DNA of 64,000 nucleotides from Spongilla lacustris (lineage: Eukaryota; Porifera; Demospongiae; Spongillida; Spongillidae), in the NCBI GenBank assembly GCA_949361645.1, contig OX442417.1, positions 5,662,700-5,726,699 on the forward strand, in the 5' to 3' direction. Positions 9,941 to 23,300 of this stretch are shown here, piece after piece (positions within the stretch are counted from its first letter, which is position 1; the number at the start of each line of letters is the position of its first letter). The translations under genes were made by a program, and so were the position numbers. Below the pieces are notes generated by a model that saw only the letters and a program-made list of their open reading frames with translations, was not told where the DNA came from and ran no database searches.

Positions 9941-12541
9941 ATGGCGACAGCTGGATGTAGGTTCTCGCTTGGAATGACTTTCTCATCTGAGGCGGAGAAG
10001 GATGCCTTCAAACTCCGTGTAGACAGTGCCAGGCGTATCCTTTTTCCTGATGAAAGTACCTCTCAAAGGCCAGATAATGCCGCCCTGTTGAATGCGATGC
10101 TGGACATTGTGCTTTCGATCCCATCGACGCCCCCCTCCACCATCCAGTCCACTCCTTCCTTCTTGGACACAGCCGGTACGTGTACTATACTTTTATAAAT
10201 GTGTCGAGGCCTAATAACTTCATAACGTACAATAGGCATATCATACGCCGGTACGCGTATATGCACATACATGCATAGTTATAGAATAAAAGGCCTGCGT
10301 GCATTGGCTTTTATGCTGCCCTTTCTTATATAGGCATGTACACAGGAGATGAAGACAAAGACGACCAGAGGCTCTGTGTGGTTGAGCACAAGGCTATTAG
10401 GTGTCTCTGTCAGGGCTTGGCACAGCAACACTGCTGTAGACCACGTCCCACTTGGCAGCTGGAGTCCTTTGTAAAGGTACATAAATCCTCCTATGCTGGT
10501 TGCATTCTATTCGTTTTAATGTGTAGAAAGGAGGCATTGTGCGAATTCGCTTTGTCTGCCCACACTGCGAAGTGGCTCGCACTTGGGCTTCTTAAAGAGT
10601 TCTTGCGGGCCACTACTTGGCAAGCCAAAAGCAAGTAGCTATGCTCATGTACTGCACAACATGTCAACATCTAGTAATAATTTTGCTTGCACTCCATGCA
10701 TGCAGGCTCATCCATGCCTTTACTAGTGCTGACATGTTGCCATCTCAGTTCATGAACTTTTGCAAGTTTGCAGAGATAGGTGTAGTGTCATGTAAATACA
10801 TCCATTCAGGTAGGTACAGATGACTAACCAGTAATACGTTGGTGATTGATGTAATGTTGTAATCTGGTTCTTAAGTATACATAGACAGACAGTACCAGCA
10901 AATTGTAGCAGATTCAGCAGAAGAATCTATGAATGCAGCAGTGCAACGTGTGAAGGCAAACCCTGAGTACGCCACAAGTGGAGAGGTATGATGTGTTTTC
11001 TCATGGTTTATACAATCGATTTAATTTATGTGTTTATAACAGTGGGTCATCACTGATGCACGGCATGATTCTAGTGCGAATGCATACCACTCAACAGTAC
11101 CCTGTATGGCTGGCAGGTGTGTGTATGCATGTTTGTACTCTGTGTTCATATATTTTTGCAAAGCAGTACACGTAGGATTGTTGGGATCTCCACTCTCTCT
11201 AGACCAGAGCATAGAGTAGCACAGACTAGAGAGGTGGCATGTATGAAAGTTGTCTTACCCCAAGTTATAGCCAGAGGTTTGTGTTATTATTTTAAATATT
11301 TACACATACATAAATGCATCCAATTTATAATGTAGGGTTGAACGTCACAGAGGTAGCCCATGACTACCAGTCCACCATAAAGACGTATGTTGAACAACTT
11401 GGATTGGTCAATTCTTATGACACATGGCATGGTATGGTATCAAATTTTATATGGTGTGTAGTGATTGCAATCATGCAGGCACGAAGAATGTGGCTAAAGA
11501 GCTAAAAAAAGATCTGTGCAGGGACTGTTAAAACTAGAGATAAGACGTGGTTTGCAGAACTTTCAGACAAGGGTATGAGCTGTGCTGTCCTTTTTTTTAT
11601 CAGCAAGGAGTACCAAAGTACACCTGTACTGGTGCATGAAGAACTGTGCTGGCAACCCTGACATTCTATGCAACATGATTATGAATATAAGCCAGCACTT
11701 TCAGGTACTAGGTGTGCATGCATACATGTGGAGTGTGCATTTTATACATGCAACAATGATGGTCCGGTCGTTGTGTGTGTGTGAATGTTTTTTTTTTTTT
11801 TTTTGTTGCTTCCACTAGGGTCACCACCTTAATTGCACTCAGAAAGTCGTTGTCGCCAGCCAGGTTACCACCCAAAGAGGAAGATTCTGACTATGCCTGA
11901 AGCCATTCAAGCATATGAGGATGCACTGCAGAGAACCCTTATCTACCGCTTTGCTGAGTCATTCTGTCGTGTATGCAGCTTTATGAAGGCATTGCTAGTT
12001 ATATCTAAATTAAGTCCTTTTTCCAGTGTTGCGACACCTTCTGGATGGAGTCATTTAACCACCAGCTACTAACCTACCTGCCCAAGAGGATACACTTTCA
12101 TACTAACACCTTTAAAATGCGGATGAACCTGGCTGTGATGGATTGGGTGAGTTTTGTGCATGTGATGGTTGTGAACAATATGACCACTTCTTTTAGAATG
12201 AAAACACACAACGGGCATCAACAAGTCATGGTGAATACCTTGATGTTCGCCGACCGGACCATCATAGCACTTACAATGTATTAAAGAAGAAAACCTTTCA
12301 ATTCGTACGTAACATCTGGAATACGTACATCCTGAAGAATATCTCATCTTTACAGTAGGTTTACATGTAGCTAATGATGGCAACAAATCCTTATACAATT
12401 CACCCTTATACTAGGTCACTTGAGGAGGAGGATGATGCAAATGACGAGTTGGTGTCACCCGATGATGCATCTTTATTAGATGAAGAGTATGTGGACAGTG
12501 AAAGCGAAGAATGCCAAGAGGATGATGATAATGATTTATGA
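9941..12541 (+). pseudogene. Multi-exon transposase-like gene with D/D/E-like motifs, two frameshifts
   Basis: Exons inferred from GT-AG sites and phase: 9941-10175, 10334-10476, about 10512-10638, 10706-10779, 10876-10985, 11043-11116, 11164-11276, 11336-11431, 11479-11572, 11604-11704, 11820-11970, 12027-12146, 12197-12354 and 12415-12541. The protein belongs to a multicopy invertebrate family, unnamed as far as I know, recognisable by TDARHDS, SYDTWHGTKNV, KVHLYWCMKNC and TFWMESFNHQ. The spaced D, D and E suggest an RNase H-fold transposase (inference). An acidic tail ends the protein. Two breaks are seen: a 7-A run at 11504-11510 shifts the frame within exon 9, and another shift lies near 11838-11845 in exon 11. 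In exon 3 the intact frame gives EALCEF..., while another frame with CPHC and a stop looks more zinc-finger-like. It may be a dead transposon or domesticated relic, or the assembly may be wrong. Confidence 0.65.
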
Positions 12542-14855
12542 AGTTGTAAGGTATGGATATGTATTGTGAAATTGTACATGCTATCCTATATCTGTAAGGT
12601 GATATATAATACACTTGTAGCTGTGCATGTACTGCTCCGAGAATATGTTCATATGTGTACCATACATTGGGATCTCACAATATCTTCACTAGGTTTTTGA
12701 CATTAATACATTGTCCCCCCCCCCCCCCCCCACACCAGATGCATCAACATAGATGTGGGTGTGGGTGTTTGTTTATGTGTGTTTGCTAACTTGTCTTGCA
12801 CCACACCTTCTATAATGATCTACATTTGATGGGCCCACAAGGCTTTATTTAGAGTCATCATCAAGAATGAAAATGTTTGTGACTCACCCCACTCCACCTA
12901 TACCACCTTCACTACCTCCACCTCCACCCATACTCACATACTCATATCCCTACCCACATCCATACCTCCACCCATACACCTCACCCTCATTTGTATATAC
13001 ATTCACCCATAGTCACGCCTCCACACATACTCACTACCTCCGCCTCCGCCCATACTCATACTTACACCCAAACTCACATGCCCACTCATACCTCAACTCG
13101 CACTTGCACCTTTATCCATACATACACCACCCATACCCATATCACACCTCCACCCATACTCACACCTCCACCCACATTCACACTCACATCCTCTACCTCT
13201 CACACTGGGCTTCACCTCAACGATCTGCTGTCTGAAATACCTATATACATATCCTTACTTGTTTCATTTTGTGGAACATCAGTTATCAATGTTTGTGCCA
13301 TTGCCAGCATACCAAACGGGGAAAACAACTGAAGCACGTGAAGATGTGGCTGGAGATAGCAAGCGAATCAGGGCCAGTGGTAGCAATACGTAACGCTGTT
13401 TGTTACAGCCTTCTTTTTGTGTTTCATTGTGATGTTTTGTTCGTTTATACCTGGCCTGGGTGATGGTAATATAAGCCGGGCGTAAGAGTAAGAGAGACGT
13501 ATGCGGTTTACAGCGCACATCGTCACCGCTTCAAGTAACAGTTCTAGTACTCGGTGAACAGATTCGAAGATGAAAGTAAAAGTCTATATAGGATCAGTCG
13601 AGACTCAGTACAATGAACTAGGCCTATATAGAACTCGCACGTCCTGTTGTAGCGCACAACGTACGTGTGGCATGGATCGCAGAGAACTCGATCACGATCG
13701 GTCTATACTGGTGTATTTCTTTGTGAAAAGCTACATAGATAACCAATTGCCTCTGTTTTTTGGTCCAAAAAGTAACAGGGTAACCGATTGAAAACGCAAG
13801 TACAAAACGACCAACCTTTCGCCATTTAGTCATGACGTATTTGAGGAAAGTCCCCGAGCAGTCTAGCGCCTTTTATAGCGGGTTTTGCGCATCGGTTCGC
13901 GCAGCGCAATCGTAACTATTTACGTGGCAACTTCTCCTTTAATTAAGCCCTGCATAGTCTCGTACCCAGACCCAAACGTTTCAGTATAGCTATATAGTAC
14001 TTGCTAGATCTTACGTAACAATTGTGGCGTATGAATATGTAATAGAATTTCGTCAATCATAATGTATCGCTGTCAGGTGTACATGTGTGGCTCTGTCACG
14101 CGAAAATTGACCACTTTTCGCTGCCAGAATTGGTCCAACCCCGGATCATTTTTGATGCCAATCAAAAAAATTTGTCTGAGTTACCAAAAATGGTCCGGGT
14201 GTACTAACTTCCTGGAAATGGCTCTTTGCCTTGTGAAGGTCGTATATAACTATGACCCGAGGAATTAGAATATAATGTATGTAGTCGCGTACATGTAGAT
14301 ACATGTAGACTGTAGTATATATGTTGTGTTATGTATGCATGCGGATTGCCGGTATTTATAAAATCGAAAGTACCGTGCATGTGAATAGTGGATCTCTACA
14401 TGTATATATTACTATTGAATGAAAGACTTGTGAATGTATTGCTGATACTATTATAATACACATTATACATGTATAACCTTTTTGTTTAGTCCAATCAGCA
14501 GAACTGTACTGTTACTAGTATGTGGGTCTGGTGTCCGAATAGGAAAAGCAAGGGTTAAAACCTACCATTGGCCAATTTCTGTTACTGAGTTTTTCCAAGG
14601 AACTTAATTATTACATGGACTGGAAACCACCAGAATTATAAATTGTCACAAGCCTCGGTGTGCCGCGTTCCCAACCTTTTCAACAAGGGCCTTTGTCTAG
14701 CTGTCTTAGCCTTGGACCGTCTATTAAGGCACAGAAAGCTGTTCGATCTATTGTTGACTGAGGTAAACCCATTAAATGTCTTATATTAAATATTACGTTT
14801 TAACGTACGAGTATATTGTAATATACGTGCCATCATGCTCAAACACAACTGAGCT
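12542..14855. other. Non-coding spacer with simple repeats
   Basis: Contains a poly-C run (about 12715-12731) and a CACCCATAC-type degenerate tandem array at about 12885-13200. Near 13956-13974 it has AGTCTCGTACCCAGACCC, the same terminus as the element at 53545-54122, suggesting a solo or truncated copy. No supported exon. Confidence 0.55.
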
Positions 14856-14940
14856 GTGATTCCATGGAGATTTTTGTCCAGCAATCATATAATCAATCTG
14901 GTCAGCGTGGGGTATAGCTCTGTCCAGATCAGTTGGACAG

Positions 14941-15010
14941 TAAGTCTGTGTGTATGTGTGTGTGTGTGTGCATGTGTGTGTGTGTGTGTGTGTGCGTGTG
15001 TGTGCGTGTG

Positions 15011-15061
<51 letters not shown>
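14941..15061. repeat. (GT)n microsatellite
   Basis: About 120 bp of GT/TG with a few GC and CA interruptions. Just upstream (about 14881-14940) NLVSVGYSSVQISWT followed by GTAAGT resembles the start of an FN3 domain and could be an earlier exon of the receptor, but its phase does not match the next exon I can support. Confidence 0.85.
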
Positions 15062-15063
<2 letters not shown>

Positions 15064-15264
15064 AGTGTTGTTTTTTGCTGTGTGTACCAATAATATATAT
15101 TATGTGTTTACCATTCTGCGGTGTGTTGTTAGGTCTCTGGGCTGAGTAATATCATTACTGGAGGCTCTAAGAAAATTCGAAGGGCAATCCTTTGCAATGC
15201 TTAATTCAATAAGATGTGAATGAAATGCCAACTAGGTTAATTATCCCTAATTCAAATTAAAACC

Positions 15265-15575
15265 CACCCTTCCCTCTCATTTCCTCTCATTTTCTGTTCT
15301 CATCCTATACTCCCTCCACACCCTCCCCTCCCCTCCCTACCCACACACCCTCCCCTCCCTATCCACACATCCACACACCCTCCCCCTCCATCCACACCCT
15401 CCCCTCCATCCACACCCTCCCCTCCCTATCCACACACCCTCCCCTCCCTATCCACACACCCTCCCCTCCGCATCCACACACCCTCCCCTCCGCATCCACA
15501 CACTTTACCCTCCATATCCACAATCCCTTTCCCTCCCTCCACATCCTCCCCTCCCTCCACATCCTCCCCTCCCTA
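15265..15575. repeat. CCCTCC/CCACAC pyrimidine-rich minisatellite
   Basis: Degenerate tandem units such as CCCTCCCCTCCCTATCCACA. It lies directly before the splice acceptor of the FN3 exon at 15581 and may act as an extended polypyrimidine tract. Confidence 0.75.
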
Positions 15576-15580
15576 CCAAG

Positions 15581-16164
15581 GAGGTTCAAACTTGTTGGAT
15601 ATGAAGTGGTTCTCTCTCCCTCCAATGCTACCTCCATTGCTGACCACATTGAACGTTTCCTTCCTGATGTTAGGACTGGGGACCAGATATCGTACATCCT
15701 TCCTGGCCTGCAGTCATCAATGCCCTACATGGCTTCTGTGAGGGCCTTTGTGTACTCTGACCTCCAGAAGGTAGTCATAACGATGAGCCCAGTGTCCGAG
15801 CCACTGCTGTTTGCTACTAGTAAGTTATAGTGTGTGTATGTATGTATGTGTGTGTGTATGTATGTATGTATGTATGTATGTATGTATGTATGTATGTATG
15901 TATGTATGTATGTATGTATGTATGTATGTATGTATGTATGTATGTATGTATGTATGTATGTATGTATGTATGTATGTATGTATGTATGTATGTATGTATG
16001 TATGTATGTATGTATGTATGTATGTATGTATGTATGTATGTATGTATGTATGTATGTATGTATGTATGTATGTATGTATGTATGTATGTATGTATGTATG
16101 TATGTATGTATGTATGTATGTATGTATGTATGTATGTATGTATGTATGTATGTATGTATGTATG

Positions 16165-16195
<31 letters not shown>

Positions 16196-17638
16196 GCAAA
16201 CTGTACTATGTACACTTAGACTGTTGAAATCTTAAAAGTGGTAATATAAATACTAAGTGGAAACTGAGGCTTCAAGTTCAGTTGATGTACTTACTATCTC
16301 TTCCTCCTTCCCATCCTCCTTCCTTTCTCCTTCCATCCTAGTCCCCTTCCAGCTCCAGTGGGTGTGGTGATCCAGCCTCTCACCCCTCCCCAAGACCACA
16401 CCCATAAGGCCCTGCTCCAGGCCAACTGGACGTCACCTAGCGATGTCTCTGGCTACACTCTTCAGTGCTTAGCTGAGGGGGCGGGACCACTAACCCTGCA
16501 GGCCCAGGTGGTTGCCCCTGGCAACACTGTTGTAATATAGTGTGTTCTAGACACCGACAAGGTTCATGACACCAACCATACAGAAAAGCATGTACAAAAG
16601 GATGACCCCAAGTGCAAGGCACTAAATAGAAATACAACATAACTATACTACAACTGTCTCTGCCCTTCTCCTTGCCAATCCCAACACTCTGTACAACTGC
16701 TCCATAGTATTAAACATACCTCTGTACCCACCATTACTGTCAGTTCATCATGTCATATAGACCACAACATCACAGTACTAATCATTATTGCTTCTTCTCC
16801 ATCTTGGTTGCCATGACAACAGCTGGAGATGGACCGAATGATACTGGTGCACAGAGAGGTGAGTGCATAGGGGAGGTATAGTGAAGGGGAGAGGGAGAAA
16901 GGGAAGGGCGAGAAAGTAGATAGTGATCAAATATTCATCGTCATACTTCACATATTGCTGCACGCACACACACCTATGCTATCTACAGTCCCAGCTGCCC
17001 CTCCCACCCTCCTCAAGGCCACTCTCCTGTCCTCCAGTGCAGACACCCAAACCTTCAACTTCACATGGGAGGTGGCCCCAGAGGCTGCCAGCAATGACCA
17101 CCTCAGGGGCTTTGTCCTCCGTTGCCATGACAGCGCACTCTCCCTAGACTCCTCCTCTGTGGGTGGAGCATCAGTTTCAGGAGTTACTTTTGTCCAAAGT
17201 GCCACTCCCCTCTATTCTCTCGCCATTGCCGTGGCAACAAGCTGCAGGGAGCTGGCTTGCCAAGTATCTGCCTTCAATGAAGTGGGAGAGGGTGTGGCCA
17301 GCAGTGTGGTGACCCTCCCACCTTCCTGCTCAGAAGGTGTGGTCTTCATTAATGGCCTTATTTGGTCATGATGGTAACCGAGGATCCCTCTCCTCCCCAG
17401 ACCTATCAAGCCAGTCCTTCCTATCCAATCCCAGCATCAGCTTGGCCTTCCTAGCCAGCCTGATAGTGTTGGCTATTGTCCTGGTGGTGTTGGTGCCAGT
17501 GATCTGTGTGTTTGTGCTCTCCAGGAGGGGGAAGAGGTAATAGCCTTTGACTGGTGCGTGGTGTTTATTAATGTGTTGATATGGCAACCACCCTCTGCAG
17601 GAAGCGAGTGTATGGCAAAAGTATTGAGAATGGAGGTG

Positions 17639-17696
<58 letters not shown>

Positions 17697-19047
17697 GAAA
17701 GGGTGTGGGGAGAAGTGGTGAAGAGGGAAGGGTATTGGAAGGAGGTAAGGTGTAGGGAGGAGGTAAGGTGTGGGGGAGAAGGTAAGGTGTGGGGGAGAAG
17801 GTAAGGTGTGGGGAGGAGGTAGTCCTAACATTTTGTGATGAGCAGAGTGATAAAGTGTAACATTTCTGTAGTGGTGTGTACATGTGTATGTCTGTACATG
17901 TCAGCATATTGTATCCTCATCCCCAGCCCTTCCAGCTGACGACAACTACACTACCATGGCCCCATCACCATGTCCCAACTCAATGTGGAGAGGTACGTCT
18001 GAACAGTGTAGGGTGTGATCTTAACATGTGGCTGGTGAAACTTACATGTACATGTGACATTAAATTTAATATTTGGCGTATGCAACATTGTTTGTCTGTT
18101 CTCATACTTGTGGAGCCAATTGTGCAGTAGCTAATGTAGCAATATGTAGATGTTATTGTATCGATACATGTACTGGTACATAGACTGAGGATGAGTACTC
18201 ACACCTTCCCTCTTCCCTCCTCCCCACACCTTACCTCCTTCTATACAGAGCACACCATGAGCTTAAAGTCTCAGAAGATGGCCACACTGAGTGTCAATGC
18301 GATGGAGATGGCCCGCCATCCATATGACACCATTGACAAGGCTAGTGTGCAGAACTTCTATGATGAGATCAGGCCTAAAGTCTTGCCCGCAACTTCCACT
18401 GAGCAACTGTCACGTGTCCCCATCATAGGAGGTGAGCTTGTGATGGTGGGAGTGGTATGGTGGGAGTGGTGTGGTGGGATGGTGGGAGTGGTATGGTGGG
18501 AGTGGTGATGGCGTGATGGTGGGAGTGGTTTGGTGCCATAGTGGGAGTGTTGTGGTGTGTTGGTAGTGGTGTAATGTGATGGTGGGAGTGGTGTGGTGGT
18601 GGGAGTGGGGTTATGTTACATACATGTAACAGCTCTCCCCTCCCTCCTATAGCTAAAGTTCCATTGGGCGGTGTTCCTCAGTCATCACCCAGGGCAGCCA
18701 CCAGACATAACCGTGGCTCTACTGAGTATGTGGAGATGTTCTCCATCATCACTCCAGACACCCCTCATACCTCCATCATCACTCCAGACACCCCTCACAC
18801 CTCACCCTCTAAGCAGACTGCATTAGTTTTGCTGGAACCCATAGCAGTGCAGAGCAGTTCCTATGGCAACGTACCTGCTCCTTCTGAACATGTTGGGGGA
18901 GAGGATGTTACCATGACAACCTCCTCCAGTCTCCCTGCAGAGGCCACTTGTTCCCCTCCATGTCCCCTTAGGTCATGTGAGGAGGCAGCAAAGCTGGACT
19001 GTGCTGTGACAAAGGAGGGGAATACCCCTGTTGAACAACAACCTTGA
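15581..19047 (+). CDS. FN3-type single-pass receptor, copy 2 (FN3 repeats, TM, tyrosine-motif tail)
   Basis: Exons seen: 15581-15819 (FN3, ends FVYSDL...EPLLFAT), 16352-about 16530 (FN3 start, PVGVVIQPLTPP), pieces to 16859 ending AGDGPNDTGAQRG, 16989-17336 (FN3, QVSAFNEVGEGVASS), 17401-17536 (transmembrane; LIVLAIVLVVLVPVICVFVL followed by SRRGKR stop-transfer), 17601-17635, 17927-17992, 18249-18431 and 18653-19047 (TGA). Phases agree from 16859 onward. FN3 domains point to an extracellular adhesion or recognition role. The tail has YTTM, YDTI, YDEI, YVEM and YGNV. The middle FN3 has an unresolved intron or an in-frame TAG near 16538, so the gene may be damaged or my exon borders wrong. Its 5' end is not identified. 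It converges on NLR copy 2. Confidence 0.72.
15834..16194. repeat. Long pure (TATG)n microsatellite in a receptor intron
   Basis: About 360 bp, almost entirely TATG units after a short GT-rich start. It begins 15 bp after the donor of the exon ending at 15819. Confidence 0.97.
17642..17820. repeat. (GT)n and G-rich minisatellite, copy 2
   Basis: Counterpart of 61-240, with about 20 more bases of GT and fewer G-rich units. Confidence 0.8.
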
Positions 19048-19890
19048 GGGTGTTGCCAATAGCAACCATTCTGTTTTACATGACCTGTGTGCAAATGTTG
19101 TACATGTATGTTGTCACTGTGTTTGTCAATATCTTGTTTTATTCTTATAAGTCAATATCTTGTTTTTCTTGTGAATGGCAGTGGTGGTCAGGGGGCATGG
19201 AGGCAAATGGATAACTATGGTGGTGGCCATCAGAACTCCCAACTCCTCCACACAAGTTTATCTGTGTTACCACTATAACCATGGATACATGTAGGATGCA
19301 ATATTATATATGTCTAGCCACACGATACGACCTGATCTCTAGCATATATAGCCTGAGGTTGATTACCCAAACCTATAAATCAGTGCCTATAATAAGTGAG
19401 TATAGCTCAATGCTACAACTGATATTACTTATTAGTGAGTTAATTTTATGTTTTAAATTCCGTCGCATGATATGTATGCATGTTGATTATATTAGACCTC
19501 GAGCTATATCCCCATGCATATCCCCACGAAGGCCCGAGTGTCCTCAAATCGATCGCGAGTGTCCTCATAACTACAGTGCCAGACCAGGGATATTAAACAT
19601 CGATCCCTGGCCAGACGGCGCAGTGTGGTGTATTTGTGACGGGTACGTACAAACTGCATCGATCTGTTTATGCCTATCTATATAGTGTGAAGTGTGCACG
19701 ATGCTCTAAATGCGGATTGATCCGGATTGCGTTTGCCTTTAAATTTGAAGTGGTATAGGTCGTGCGAATTCCATTGCGGAAGTGCCTTAAGGGTTATAAT
19801 ATTATATACAGTGTATACATGCATGTGTACCAACTGCTGGGAAGCTGGACCCTCGCTGGGAAGGAAATTGGATAGTGACAGCATACACCG
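19048..19890. other. Receptor 3' flank, copy 2, with empty transposon site
   Basis: Collinear with 1471-1826 plus 2809-3417. The single TATA near 19401-19404 (context GAGTATAGCTC) is the uninterrupted form of the site holding the 974-bp element in copy 1. No gene seen. Confidence 0.7.
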
Positions 19891-20079
19891 ATGAATGTTG
19901 AAATTTCTGACGGACCACAGAGAAGGGTTGTGCATGTAAACAGAATTGATCGTCACCAACCAGCCATGCAGCTCCATCCATACATGCGGAAGATGGTACC
20001 AGGGTGGTCTTCTTCTACAGTGGCAAGCACCACAATTTTGGTGCTAGGTTCCTATGTTTATAAATGGTCTCGTACCTAG
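19891..20079 (+). pseudogene. Possible retroelement pol C-terminal fragment, copy 2
   Basis: The same 62-codon frame as 3418-3606, with the VVHVNRI motif. Confidence 0.35.
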
Positions 20080-20356
20080 ACTATGATTTGTTGGAGTAAA
20101 CTGTCTCAATGCGAAATGAAAAGATGTTGAATACAATAATTAGGTTTGGAAAATGTAGAGCTGAATGATAAATACTGCATGTATTTTGCCTCCAGGAACA
20201 ATCAATTCAATATAATTTTTGTATTGCTAAACAAAGACTCTATAATTTTGGTGACCTCACATTTCTGGATATTAAGATCTGCCATATGACACATATTGCT
20301 CAACTCCCTGTAATATTACACATTTGAAGTACATGTATAAACAATTTGAAATCAAA

Positions 20357-23300
20357 TCAGGGGACATATGAAGTGCCTCCACAATCATATGATATCCATA
20401 ATCTCATGAAGTGGCTGGGCATCTTTACATTAGATTTAACAAGTGTTGGATGGCCCTTCATCACAAGACAAAGCTCATTAGCTCCTGAGATTGTGAAAGT
20501 ATTGTCCCAGAGCTTCAATGACCACAGTGTAGAGTTTCTAAGACCCTTCACCAGTGAATATATTGCAGCATCATCCAGACCACACCTTACTAAGTTTAGG
20601 TGTTGCAATGTTTGATTGCTGGTCAATAGATTTACTGAGGAGAGAATAAATCAGAATTGATTAGAAAACATACAACACATTATTACAAACTTACCAAGGC
20701 AGGTCATGCTTTTGTTGTCAAACATGTTCATTGCTAAATCAAGTAAAGTCAATGTGGTGTTCATACTAATAGCATCGCACAATTCACAGATGCTCACTGG
20801 ACTCAAACCACATTTCTGGAGTTTTAGTGATTTGAGTACCTTGTTATCTCTTAGCCTTGTGCCTAAACAATAAAAGTTACAAATAAACTTCAATTATGGG
20901 ATATATACTGCTAGCAATTGTGATAGTGCACGCATTGTGATAATTTTAAGCTACTGATATTGCAATACAAACGTGCACAATGGAATTAACAGAATACACA
21001 TTTTTGTCAAGATTCTGCAGGTGTAGTTGAGAAGGTAGAACATTGCAAAATCTAAGCGCCATTTTGATCATGTAAAATTCACGGTGTTGAAGAACTGAAG
21101 TATGTATTATAGCTCTTATAGCGTGTGCATTTCTGTACATTTATTATTTAGTATACTAGTAGGACAATTTAATAAAACCCCCTAATGAAACAAGATAAAA
21201 CAATCATTAAGGATGCATGCATGTCTCAATGGAGAACTGACAATTAACACAAGACAGCTTCTATCACCACTACATTAATGCAATTATACTTACATGTACA
21301 TGTATAAGAACTTACCAAGACTAGCAATGCTTTCTTCATCAAACGTGTTTAATGATAGATCAAGACTTGTCAATGTGGTATTATTTCCAATAGCACTGCA
21401 CACATTGCGAAGGCCATTGGGACCTAGTCCACAATTCATGAGGTGAAGTCTATTGAGGACCTTGCTATTTCTTATCTTTGTCGCTATGGAATAAGGTAAA
21501 CAATTCCATCAGTACTACATGCCTATAGCATAATGGAATCTCGCAAATCTGATTGGTCTATTGCAGGTACCATATGTTTCGTAAAGACCTCATTATAGCG
21601 TAATCGAGTCTCTAAATGCCAGTGGGCGGGGTATTCTACGGTAGAATACCCACCCGCTGGCACTTAGAATACCCGCGGTTTGGGGACTAGAGTGATTTTA
21701 TAGTACTGGCTCGAACATACAGAAAATTAATCGCAGAGTTAGGAACACTTTTGGTCTTAATAGCCCTCACCGATTTCATTTACCAGGTCAAATGTTTTTA
21801 AAAATGTAAAATGGTCAAATTGCGCTATGAACACCAATAGCTTTCCGCGATGAACATGCCTTATTTTCCGTATCTTCGAAGTGGTAGACTGATATCGGAG
21901 TACATGCTCTAGTATCTTCCTGTACAACAATTGAGTCGCGAGTCAACAGACTTGAGTACCCGCCGTCTACCATTCTACTTCGCGAGTCACGATGGCAAGT
22001 CTTCACGAGGGTTTTTTGAACTCTCAGTCTCAATCGTCAATGAGCAAGTCAACAAATTTTCATATAACTTTTTACGGTTGATACAGAAACCGTGCATGCG
22101 CAATACAATTTTAACGGTACAGTACATGTACGTACGTAAACATATTGACATGCGCGTTGCTATAGTCTAAACCAGTTAGACACTGTTCCCTTCAGGATCC
22201 ACATGATTTAGAATCCCTCGGGCCCTTAGTAGCACCCTCGCTACCACTCGGGATGTTACAGCCCAGGGCCCTCGGGGATTCTAAATCATGTGGATACCTC
22301 GGTTCCAGTGTCTATCTATTACATAAAAGTGGACATCAATCTCCATGCACTCGAGGTATCGAGGTACATGTAAGGGTATATACACCATTCGAGTTTGTAG
22401 AACATTGTAGACATATTCCACATTAGTAATAGGAGGGATAAACGTGAGATTGTAAAATGAAAAATTATACACCAAAAGGCTGCATGGTTGAGTGGAATCA
22501 CATAAAAAGTGGGTGTGCTTGAAAAAAATATATATCACCTCACCAGGCCAAACTGCTCCCCCTCATGGTACTAATTTATATATTTTCAGAGAGGTGGAGC
22601 ATAACATCGGAAGAGAAAACAGTATTATATATTAGTTATAGTACACATAGCTAATTATGACGCGGCGTTTAGCTCACCTAGAACACTAGCTCCTTCGTCC
22701 TCCAGCTCGGTACTGTTATTGAGATCAATATCCATGATGTAATCAAAGGCTGTTTCATTCAGCATCTTCATGCACTCTTTAATGATGGAGCAATCATGTA
22801 GCTGAAGGCTCCATCCTCCATGTCTGCTGTTGGCAATACAGTAGCCGAGAACATAACAGTCAAAAGGATTGAAAGTATTATGATTCAATTTCAACTCCCA
22901 GCCCCTCCTGCTGTCATACAAAGACCTCTTTACAAGATCAGGGTCATGCGCTTCAAACAACCAATGGAGGATTTCAAGAAGTCGTATTCCATCTTCCTGG
23001 AATCCTAACTCCTTGAATGCTTGGATAGTTCGTATATCATCTTGTGATTGAAACTTGGTCAGACCAGCCATGAACCTCTTCACCATTATCATGTTGCTCT
23101 CCCAATAGGGAGTCCTTATAAACTCTGCCCTCTCACCAGGAGGTAGTGATGATACATACAAGGCAGCCATGAACTCTTGTACAGTTTTATGGATAAAGTG
23201 ATATGAGAACTTGGAACCAGAGCTCTCCAAGTACAGATCTGGAACCTTTTGCAGAAGACCTGTATACCACAATGGAACATAACTTTTATGGAAATACATG

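Noticed and set aside
12867..13332. Proline/histidine/tyrosine-rich frames of 113-122 codons
   Set aside because: Derived from the CACCCATAC-type simple repeat; no start context, splice sites or domain.
15811..16235. Long open frames (over 120 codons) of repeated MYVC / YIHT residues on both strands
   Set aside because: They are translations of the TATG microsatellite, with no non-repeat coding content.
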